Part shown: positions 55,326-64,000 of the stretch, one piece after another | How positions within the stretch are numbered: the stretch's first letter is position 1 | Layout: every line of letters begins with the position of its first letter | Assembly (NCBI GenBank): GCA_030844895.1 | Contig: CM061231.1 | Coordinates: forward strand, 90,554,706-90,618,705 | From: Ambrosia x helenae | Taxonomy: Eukaryota; Streptophyta; Magnoliopsida; Asterales; Asteraceae | Length of the DNA: 64,000 nucleotides | Direction of reading: 5' to 3' | Notes under the pieces: model-generated | Told to the model about the DNA's origin: nothing | The model's input: only the letters and a program-made list of their open reading frames with translations | Database searches by the model: none | Translations under genes and position numbers: made by a program

Positions 55326-56812
55326 ATTAGTAAAATCATTTCTAAAGTTTTGGCTTTGAGGATTAAGGAGACGTTGGGGAAAATTATTTCTGAAACTCAA
55401 ACAACGTTCCTTAAAGGCAGATTCATTTTGGATGGCTCTCTTATGATGAGTGAAGTGTACGGGTGGGTTAAAAAGATGGGGATGAAAGCTTTTCTATTGA
55501 AAATAGACTTTGAAAAGGCGTATGATAACGTGAATTGGGGTTTTCTTATTTTGTGATGGAGCAAATGGGGGTTCCTAATAAATGGTGCATGTGGATCAAA
55601 GGTATTCTTGAATCCGCTAGATCGTTGGTCTTAGTTAATGGATCACCTACCTTTGACTTTCAATGTCAAAAGGGGATTATACAAGGGAATCCATTATCTC
55701 CTTTTTTATTTCTTATTGTTATGGAAGCCTTCTTGTATATGGTTAGCAAGGCGTGTGAATTGGGTGAGATAAAGGATTTGAGAGTCTTTAATGGGGCCCA
55801 GTTATTTCATATTTGTTGTATGCAGATGACGCTTTGATTATAGGGGAATGGTCCAATGATAATTTTGAAAAAATGGCTAGATTGCTTATAGTGTTTTATC
55901 TCTGTTTGGGCTTGAAAATTAATATTCGGAAATCTCATTTGTTTGGGATAGGTGTTGAGGACGAAGAAGTGGTCAATAAGTCGTCCATACTAGGGTGTAG
56001 GATCGGAACATCCCCTTTTGACTATTTCGGAATTAAAGTTGGTGCTAATATGAATAAAGCTTGTCATTGGGATGGGGTTATCGATACCATCCAAAGACAC
56101 GTAGGTTCATGGAAGGCAGACACCTTATCTTTGGGTGGTGGGCCAATTTTGATCAAATCGGTCCTTGCTAGTTTGCCGGTGTACTATCTCTCGTTATACA
56201 AAGCCCCTTCTAAGGTTACGGATCAAATAGAGAAGATGATGAGAAAATTCCTTTGGGCAGGATCGAGTGAGGGTAAAAGGTTAAATTAGGCTGCTTGGAA
56301 TATTGTCACAACGCCTAAGAAAAATGGGGGGTTGGGGATCACGAAGATAAAGGATGTGAATGTTACGCTTTTAACAAAATGGGCTTGGAGGTTTAAAACT
56401 CAAAACGATAGTATTTGGCGTAAGGTGGTGGAGTTGATTCACGGTGGTAGGGGTTGTTGGGTCTTTCTCCCTGTGAACATTAGTGTTAATAGTTGCTGAA
56501 AATCGATTGTTAAACTGATGGAGCGTTGCTGCCTAAGCGGGAAGAGTATCGGTTTCCTTATTCGGCTGAATCTATTTGGGCCATATGGAGGGTTCGGAAT
56601 GCTAAAGTTTTCGAGGTGTCTAGTCCTAAGGTAGTAGATGTTGTTGCTATGGTCAAGTCTTGGTCGTTTTTGTGGTAAAAGAATAAGTGTAGATTTATCT
56701 TCATTCAGTGGAAGGATTGGGTTTTTATCCTTTGTATATGTTGTAATCGGTTTTTTTGGCGGTCCTCGCTTTGAGGACTCGTATATTTTAATAAAGTTCA
56801 CAGTTCAACTAA
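55326..56812 (+). pseudogene. LINE ORF2 RT C-terminus and 3' end
   Basis: It resumes the RT cut at 46971: ISKVLALRIKETLGKIISE, QTTFLKGRFILDG and KIDFEKAYDNVNW, a frameshift near 55545, then GIIQGNPLSPFLFLIVMEAF. A second shift leads to the catalytic LYADDALI (about 55814-55836), followed by GLKINIRKSHLFGIGV and YFGIKVGANM. After a TAG near 56287 a decayed zf-RVT-like tail follows. The element ends about ATTTTAATAAAGTTC (56787-56801), a typical plant LINE tail without a long poly(A). Confidence 0.9.
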
Positions 56813-57160
56813 AAATTCTCTTACCAAATATAGGAAATTACAATTTTGCATATATAAAAGCATTGGCACATCTTTACTATTATATAATAGAGATAGGAGA
56901 GAACTTAAATTTAAGAGTTTTACCATTTACCTAGCTCAAGTTACAACTACATATTGCATCCCTATCTTTGTCTAACTCTTAAAGAATATTGTACAACCCT
57001 TTGAGCACCTAAAAAATAACACACGGATCACAATCTCCACCCTCTATTATTATACACATTACACCACACGGATTAATCCCACCGTCTATTTTGAAAACCT
57101 TCCATTTTGAAATCTTACAACTCTTTTTGGCTTTTTTTTCATCTGAGCAATAGATAGCAC
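56813..57160. other. Unassigned sequence between LINE and E5
   Basis: AT-rich, with no frame, repeat family or terminal motif recognised. It could be host intergenic DNA or an unrecognised repeat. Confidence 0.4.
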
Positions 57161-58294
57161 CGTCACACCCTCAAATTTTCACTCGCGGAGTTTTACCGCG
57201 AGGCGCGTAACAAACCAAAATCCAAGTCAACGGTCACAGTAAACAACACTATATGAAAATACGTAAACTTAAAACATAACTCTCATATCAGAAAACTGTA
57301 GCGGAAGCAATATCAAGTTACAAAACCAAGTGTCAACATGTTCCAAAATGGTTATTTCAAAAACATGAAACTAAAACCCTAGATGCCATGCAGACCCGTG
57401 CGCCTAGTCCGTGTAGTGCTACCTTAGCAACCTGAGAAAAACATGCCAAAGAGACGTCAACATATAATGCTGGTGAGTTCACAAGGTTTTCATAAAATGT
57501 TACCAAGTGTTACCAAATGTTACCAAATCTACAACCTGTCAATATTATATCAAGTGAAACCAAAGTACGCTAGCTAGGCGTATATTTTTGCTACTACTAC
57601 GATTGGAAAACCATTACTGGACACGTTTAGCAAGTTTAGCATGTCTTTAAGAAGCTCGAATAGTGTTCAACAAGTTTAGCATAGTTTGAGACAATATGCA
57701 CCCATCCAACCTCCTGCCGACAAGTGGGGCAGGTCATGCCCAATAGATCTATCCACATTTCCCCCGTTGTGCAACCCCGCATATTTATGGTTTCCCCCGG
57801 GACTTCCAAAGATCGTATAGCAACTCAAAAGTAAAACATAGTATGACATATGTTACAAAATATAAGTTTACCGCATGTTTTCTCCCCTAAGCAAAACTAG
57901 TAAAAGTGGGGCTGTGAAACTCACCTTAGATTGTGTTCTTCAATGTACAAATAAAAGCTAAGTCCTTGATAATCCCAATTATCGGAGATCAATCATAAAA
58001 GTTCACATAAGTGTTTTGACTAATAACCATAAGGTTATATAGTCCCTGACTGTCCAGATCGTGACCAAGTATGTTTGAAAACGTGTTTGACCGTTCAACC
58101 GACACACTAGACTGACCCGACATCCCGTTGGTGACCCATTACCTAAATTAATCAAGTATACATGGATTACACATAAGGTTCAAGCATAGAATACTTAGTT
58201 TGCATCACAAAACACATACTTGAGGTTACTGGGTCGAATCAGCCCAAAATAACTCTTGGTTCGACCCAAAGTAGCTTGGTATGACCCCATGGAG

Positions 58295-58430
58295 CTTCAT
58301 TCGACCCATTCACAAGTTCATACAACCTAATACATGTTCATTCGACGTTAATACATATTCATTCGACCTTAACATGTGTTAATTCAACCTAAATCAAGTT
58401 CGTTCGACCTAACCGAAGCCTATTCGACCA
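58295..58430 (-). repeat. 20-21-bp minisatellite with TTCGACC core
   Basis: Seven units such as GTTCATTCGACGTTAATACAT begin at 58295, 58316, 58336, 58357, 58378, 58398 and 58418. Each carries one TTCGACC-like half-site. It lies downstream of the E5 TATA box on the minus strand. Confidence 0.85.
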
Positions 58431-59275
58431 GTCAGTCTGCAGGTTTGACCCCTGGACCCTACCTTCGACCTCACGTGGGTTCGAATGTGGGCCAGGTTCG
58501 ACCACTGCAGTCCCAAGTCTCCTAAAACGCATCAAATCGCATCAAAACTATCCGAAAACATCACGAAACACAGCAGTCAAGTATGAATAACATGTTCCCA
58601 CAAAACCCTACTAAATTTGCTCCAAAATGAATATGTTTCAACACTTACTCAAAATGGTAAAATTATGAAAATGTCACATCATGCATTAAAACTTTACCCA
58701 ATTTGGAAACTTTTTCGAAATCCTTTCACAATCATCTCAACAGTTTAATTTGTTTACGAAAACCCCCAATAGTTTTATTAATAATAACAACATGCATCAA
58801 GCCCTAGATTTATCAAAAATTCCCAAAATAGACATAATATCATCATCCATCCAATTGTAACCCAAGACAATCATAAACCAACACCAATTGCAGCCCTGGA
58901 TCATGTTTCTATCACTTATACAACATTAAATCATTAAACACACATAATATCACATAAAACACAACTTAACACATGTTTATTGATATGAAAACTCATGTTT
59001 AATGATAGGGTTTTGTTTAGAAAGATGTTTGAAAGGTTTTTAATTATAAAAACAGCCTTAGAATAGATCAGGACATTTGGGGTTAGATGAAAACGAATCA
59101 AAATGCTTTAAAAAGTGTTTGGGATCAAGAACATGACTTAGATCCTTGATTAGATGATGTTTCTAGGTTACCGTATGAAAAATGAGAGCAAAAACTCCTT
59201 CCCCAGTGATTAAAATCGAAAAAGAGTTTTAGAGGCAACTAGGGTTTGTGAAATGATGAAAAATGACAAAGTGTG

Positions 59276-59371
59276 ATATTTATACCTCGACCTCATTCGA
59301 CCCCCAAGCACGGTCGAATGACCTTTTTGTTGGTCTCCTATCTCTGGTTCGACCCCCCTACAGGTCGAACC
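59276..59371 (-). promoter_or_regulatory. E5 LTR promoter: TTCGACC palindromes plus TATA
   Basis: On the minus strand GGTATAAATATC lies at 59287-59276. CATTCGACC 59294-59302 pairs with GGTCGAATG 59312-59320, and GGTTCGACC 59346-59354 pairs with GGTCGAACC 59363-59371. Both are perfect 9-bp stems. Confidence 0.72.
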
Positions 59372-59765
59372 AAAACCATGTTTTCCAGATTTTCCAGTTT
59401 TGTCGTTTAAACGCATTTTAACACATTTTAACACATGATCATGCAATCCTAACATATGTTAAACATATAGAAGCACGTATAATCACTTTTACATCTTTGA
59501 AACACGTTTTTGCACATTGTATCACATGTATGTATCAATCCACGTATAACACTTAATTCAGTCTTATGTAAATTCACCAACAACGAGCCTCGAGACTCGT
59601 GTATTCACCAAAACAACTCCCAATGATCTTCCAGATCATTGAACTTTGGACAATCCTAACATGAACCAACTCAACTTACCTAGTTAAGTCCGTTTATAAT
59701 TGTTTTTCACTAAGGTAGACTTATGTTTTGCCGAAATGTTTAAGCCGAACATGCCGGGTGTCATA

Positions 59766-59891
59766 TCATCCCCACGTTGAAAGAATTTTCGTCCCGAAAA
59801 TTTGCATGAAGCCAAAAATGAAAGAGACGAAAAGAAAATTTACCGATCGTTACATCATCCCCACGTTGAAAGTAATCTCGCCCCGAGATTC
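59766..59891 (-). promoter_or_regulatory. Duplicated pre-PPT hairpin and polypurine tract of E5
   Basis: Copy 1 next to integrase has stem 59885-59891 with 59873-59879 and CAACGTGGGGATGA, then TGTAACGATC. Copy 2 has stem 59796-59802 with 59784-59790, the same purine tract, then the LTR. The arrangement is as in E2. Confidence 0.8.
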
Positions 59892-61174
59892 ATTCAGCTT
59901 CAGCGGTAACATGCCTAGATTCAAACGCACGTTTCAGAAAAAGATGAGGATACTTAGATTTCATCTGATCCTCCCGTTCCCACGTGAACTCCGGTCCACG
60001 ATTCGAGTTCCAATCAATCTTAACGATGCAGATTTTACTCCGGCGAAGGCTACGAATCTTATAGTCAAGGATCTCAACAGGTTCCTCCACAATGCGAAGA
60101 CGATCATCAATTTTGATCACTTCCAGTGGTACAATAAGAGATTTTTCAGCGAAACACTTCTTCAAGGTAGACACATAGAAGACATTGTGAACACTACCAA
60201 GCTCTGCCGGTAACTGAAGTCTGTATGCCACCGGTTGAATCCGTTCCAGGATTGCAAACGGTCCAACATAACGAGGGTTAAGCTTGCCACACTTTCCAAA
60301 GCGTATGACGCCATTCCATGGTGAAACTTTCAGAAGTACCATGTCCCCAACCTGGAACTCCAAAGGTTTGCGACGACGACCGGCATAACTCTTCTGACGA
60401 TCCCGTGCTACTTCCAAACGATTACGAATTTGTATGATTTTTTCCAAAGTTTCGTACACCTGTTCCGGACCAATGAGCTGACTCTCGCCCTCCTCGGCCC
60501 AACAAAAAGGAGACCGACATTTCCGTCCGTACAGAGCTTCGAACGGAGCTGCCTTGATACTAGAATGGTAGCTGTTGTTGTAGGAGAACTCCACCAACGG
60601 CAGGTGACTCTCCCAACCCTTGCCAAAATCGATAATACATGCCCGAAGCATGCCCTCCAAGGTTTGAATCGTACGCTCACTCTGAGCGCCAGTTTGCGGA
60701 AGATAAGCAGTACCCAAAGCTTTGTGTAAAGCCTTCCAGAAACGCGAAGCAAAATGAGAATTATGATCAGAGATAATAGAAACAGACACCCCGTGCCGAG
60801 AGACTACCTCCTTAAGGTAAATTCGAGTTAACCGCTCAAGTCCATCAGTTTCCTTAATGGGTAGGAAATGCACCGATTTTGTCAACCTGTCGACAATTAC
60901 CCAAATCATATCGCAACCACTTGGTGAATTCGGTAGTTTGGTGACAAAATCCATCGTGATCCGTTACCACTTCCATTCTGGAATCTCTGGTTGTTGCAGG
61001 AGAACAGACGGCTTCTGGTACTCCACCTTGAGTTTAGCACATGTTTGTCCACTAATAGAGTATCTTCAAATCTTGATACATCTTGTTCGAGCCAGGGTGA
61101 ACAGAATACCGGGATTTGTGAGCTTCATCCAAAACAAGCTCCCGTAATCCCCCGAATAAAGGAACCCAAACGCG
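59890..61174 (-). pseudogene. E5 integrase
   Basis: The main frame on the minus strand (60954-59890) reads MDFVTKLPNSPSG, VDRLTKSVHF (first Asp), ISDHNSHFASRFW (second Asp), SERTIQTLE (Glu), FSYNNSYHSSIK and YGRKCRSPF. The C-terminal part follows: KPLEFQVGDMVLLKVSPWNG, GPFAILERIQPVAYRLQLP and the chromodomain-like GPEFTWEREDQMKSKYPHLF. About five residues are lost before TAYLPQTGAQ, where relatives have DMSTAYHPQTDGQ. The upstream zinc-binding region (61174-60960) is decayed, with stops. Confidence 0.92.
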
Positions 61175-62760
61175 TTATGCGAAGTAATTTAGGCCATCAG
61201 ACCTAAGTTCAAGATGCTTATCAGCACCGTGCATAGTTTCAGCTTTGAGGTTTTCCTCCTTCAAAGCTTCCAGTTGTACAAAACGAATTCGGTCAGGCAA
61301 GGAGGAATGAATGGTGAGTTGTAGAGCTCGAACGCGATGAGGTTCCGCATATTCCTTCCTGCTCAAGGCGTCCGCCACAACGTTCGCCTTGCCAGGATGA
61401 TATTTGATAGCGCAGTCATAATCGTTCAGGAGTTCAACCCAGTGACGCTGCCGCATGTTTAGCTCCTTCTGGTCGAAAATATGCTCAAGACTCTTGTGAT
61501 CGGTGTAAATAGTGCATTTGGTACCGTACAAGTAATGTCTCCATATTTTCAAGGCAAACACCACCGCGCCCAATTCCAAGTCATGGGTAGTATTGTTCTT
61601 CTCGTGAACCTTAAGTTGCCGAGAAGCATAAGCAATAACCTTCTCGCATTGCATCAACATGCAACCGAGACCACGAATAGAGGAATCACAGTATACAACA
61701 AAATCATCCGTACCCTCAGGTAAAGATAGGATAGGTGCGGAACAAAGTTTAAGCTTCAGCATTAGAAAAGCCGATTCTTGTGGGTCACCCCAGTCGAACT
61801 TTCGGTCCTTCTGGGTAAGAGATGTGAGGGGTTGAGCAATCTTCGACAATCCCTCATTGAAACGAAGATAGTAACCCGCAAGACCTAGGAATTGCCGCAC
61901 CTCAGATTGTGTCTTCGGTGCTTCCCAGTCTTTAATAGCTTCGATCTTAGCCGGATCGACATGAATTCCCATTTCATTAACCACATGCCCTAGGAATTGA
62001 ACCTCGCGCAACCAAAAGTCAAACTTCGAGAACTTAGCATACAACTGTTCTCGTCTTAAGAGTTCCAAGACCAACCGCAAGTGTTCCTCATGGTCCATCT
62101 TTCTCTTGGAATAAACCAGAATGTCATCAATGAACACGATGACGAATTTATCAAGGTAAGGTTTACAAACACGATTCACCAAATCCATGAATACCGATGG
62201 TGCGTTAGTGAGACCAAAAGGCATGACCAAGAACACAAAATGGCCTACCGAGTACGGAAAGCAGTCTTCGGAACATTGGCTTCCTGAACGCGCAATTGGT
62301 GATAACCGGATCTCAAATCAATCTTCAAGTAGTAACTAGAACCCTGAAGTAGGTCAAAGAGATCATCAATGCGAGGGAGAGGATAACGATTCTTGATGGT
62401 CACTTTGTTTAGCTCGCGATAATCGACACACATGCGAAGACTTCTGTCCTTCTTCTTTACAAACAAGATAGGAACTCCCCACGGGGAAGACCTTGGTCGA
62501 ATGAAACCCTTTTCCAAGAGTTCTTGTAACTGGCTAGACAACTCTTGCATCTCGGGAGGTGCAAGACGATACGGGGCTCGAGCAATAGGAGCTGCACCAG
62601 GTGTAAGATCAATACCAAACTCAACCTGGCGATGAGGAGGAAGACCAGGCAAGTCATCGGGAAACACATCAGGAAAGTCACGCACCACAAGGATATCCTC
62701 AGTCTTCTTCTCATCATCAGACGAAACAGAAACAAGTGCCAGAATGGCCGAATAACCCTT
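61175..62760 (-). pseudogene. E5 reverse transcriptase and RNase H
   Basis: The first part on the minus strand reads YRLAPPEMQELSSQLQELLE, VDYRELNKVTIKNRYPLP and KIDLRSGYHQL up to 62245. A frameshift there removes a few codons, and the frame resumes with MPFGLTNAPSVFMDL and catalytic FIDDILVYS (about 62135-62110). Connection and RNase H follow: FLGLAGYYLRF, YCDSSIRGLG, TDHKSLEHIF and VADALSRKE, ending at 61175. One frameshift is the only obvious lesion in over 500 codons, so this copy is comparatively young. Confidence 0.93.
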
Positions 62761-63240
62761 CCGAAGATACATAAGGGCTTTCATACTGGAAATGATATTC
62801 AGCGGAGCACTGCTCATCTCGCCATGAACCGAAAGACTCTCTCCATTAGGGAGAGGGATCCAAATGACCTTATCAAAACAAACAATCTCTGCACGATACA
62901 ACGATAACTAGTCCATACCCACAACGACATAAAAACTACCCAGAGATACCGGCATAAGGTCAATGGGGAAAGACAAACCCGACAGTTCCAAGCGACATTC
63001 CCGAAGAATATGTGTCGCTTCGATTTTCTTACCATCATCCAATTCTATCAAGTACTTAGCCTCTAAAGGTGTGGGTACTATATCTAGAAATTGACTAATT
63101 TCCACAGATATGAAACTCTTATCGGCACCAAAATCAAATAAACCAGAAACATAGCGATCATTAAGAAGAAACGTACCGGTAACTGTGTCAGGATCCTGTT
63201 TGGCTTCTGCAGAGCCAATGACAAAAGCGGGCATATTCCT
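62761..63240 (-). pseudogene. E5 aspartic protease
   Basis: On the minus strand the frame reads MPAFVIGSAEAKQDPDTVTG, LLNDRYVSGLF and then DFGADKSFIS, where relatives have DSGAD; the catalytic Asp is kept but the adjacent Ser/Thr is Phe. ECRLELSGLSFPIDLMPVSL follows. A stop near 62908 (after VVVGMD) breaks the frame before the linker VIWIPLPNGESLSVHGE. The Ser/Thr to Phe change alone would probably disable the enzyme. Confidence 0.88.
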
Positions 63241-64000
63241 GCCGCCGCCTCCGTTGTTCCCGTTACCGTTCCCGCCCTTCACATTCTCGCCCTGTTTCAG
63301 CTTGGGACAATCACGCTTGAAATGTCCCGTGTCACCACAGTTATAGCACCCATGCTTTCCTGGAGTCCCCTGAGCAGCAGGAGCAGGGACAGCAGTATGT
63401 GCCTGAGTCGGCGGAAGTGTCACTCTACAGTCCTTAGCAAGATGCCCCAACTGCTGGCACTGAAGACAACGAGCTCGGTCACAACCCCAGAATGATGAAA
63501 CCCACATTTGTTGCACTTAGGGTGCTTCCCGACATACCCACCCGACTTCTGCCCCGAAGATGACCCAGACGTATCAAACCTCTTCACCTGCTAAGACGGT
63601 GCTGGTACAGAACCCTTCCCCACATTATCCCACTTCCGCTTGTTACCATCAGAACCCTTCCCAGTAGTACCCCGAGGAGGCAAAACACCCTCTGCCACCT
63701 TCATATTAGTCATCCTATGAGCCGAACGGATGACTTCAGCAAGTGTGGGAAGATTCCCGGCAGCCACCAACCCTGCTATCTCCGGCACCAACCCATAAAT
63801 GTAGTGCTCAATCCTCCTATACTCAGGTGTGTGTAAATCAGGACAAAGCACCGCCAACTCGTTACGCCTCACAGTATACTCCTCTACTTCTGACCACACC
63901 ATCTTGTAGTTCAAGACCTCATGTTCGAACTTCTGAACCTCCTCCCTAGGGCAATACTCGTTCTTCAGACGATGCACAAAATCAACCCAAGGCATGGCTT
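63241..64000 (-). pseudogene. E5 gag with two zinc knuckles, partial
   Basis: The window edge cuts the N-terminal part. From 63995 the minus strand reads MPWVDFVHRLKNEYCPREE, RRNELAVLCPDLHTPEYRR, YIYGLVPEIAGLVAAGNLP and IRSAHRMT, the core shared with the E3 gag. A stop at 63591-63593 and a frame change near 63515 follow. Then come two CX2CX4HX4C knuckles, CLQCQQLGHLAKDC and CYNCGDTGHFKRDC, and a Gly/Asn-rich linker into the protease. The protein packaged element RNA. Confidence 0.92.

Larger units (their letters stand above)
57161..59765 (-). mobile_element. 3' LTR of Tekay-like element E5
   Basis: On the minus strand it starts TATGACACCCGG (expected TG changed to TA) after the purine tract and ends GAGGGTGTGACG, matching the E2 LTR end except for the last base. 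The terminal hairpin is CTCGCGG/CCGCGAG (57182-57188, 57196-57202). TATA is at 59276-59287. A 20-21-bp minisatellite lies at 58295-58430. Confidence 0.82.

Noticed and set aside
59848..59870. TGTAACGATC as the start of the E5 LTR
   Set aside because: The second hairpin-PPT copy leads into the sequence that matches the E2 LTR start, so the LTR begins at 59765.
1..64000. Intact host protein-coding gene
   Set aside because: Every substantial frame resolves to a transposon domain, an unknown transposon ORF or a shadow frame.

Overview
The window is plant nuclear DNA made almost entirely of nested, mostly degenerate transposable elements. I find no intact host protein-coding gene. The evidence is Ty3/gypsy, Ty1/copia, LINE and hAT protein domains, plant-type primer binding sites (PBS), target-site duplications (TSDs) and a Cassandra (5S-bearing) TRIM. 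The mix of Tekay-like, Athila-like and Sirevirus-like elements with an extra 3' ORF suits an angiosperm, perhaps Asteraceae. The species is inferred from family resemblance, not seen.

Layout. 1-4148: integrase C-terminus and long 3' LTR of a Tekay-like element (E1). 4149-11976: a second Tekay-like element (E2) with broken gag-pol and a 3' LTR (8910-11976) carrying a complete Cassandra insertion at 10413-11095 (TSD CAATC). 11977-15869: internally deleted copia element, its LTR, and a second copy of its interior. 15870-17577: truncated LTR of a family I call LTR-B. 17578-20599: LTR and gag of E3, a relative of E2, cut by a minus-strand Sirevirus-like copia (20600 to about 29800: 3' LTR, large env-position ORF, pol). 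About 29820-31400: minus-strand Athila-type gag/protease relic. 31814-56812: one LINE split in three by two Athila-like insertions. Element A is 33245-45277 (TSD GGAGT) and holds a solo LTR-B at 33869-36374 (TSD CTAGC). Element B is 46972-55320 (TSD AGGTT) and holds a hAT transposon at 51106-52505 (TSD GTTGCAGG). 56813-57160 is unassigned. 57161-64000: minus-strand Tekay-like element E5 with 3' LTR, integrase, RT-RNase H, protease and gag.

The coding regions are ordinary broken transposon proteins; the unusual signal lies in cis structures. (1) LTR-B copies carry four tRNA-like Pol III modules (A box, B box, T-run). (2) The E1 LTR has four tandem hairpins whose stems change in compensating pairs around a constant loop. 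(3) Palindromes built on TTCGACC lie directly upstream of TATA boxes in four promoters from two retrotransposon superfamilies. (4) A GCACG palindrome class plays a similar part in Athila element A. (5) Element A also carries an ORF resembling a betaflexivirus nucleic-acid-binding protein, possibly an endogenised RNA-virus fragment. (6) The polypurine tract/LTR-start junction is duplicated in three elements. All of this was read by eye; no search or folding was run.
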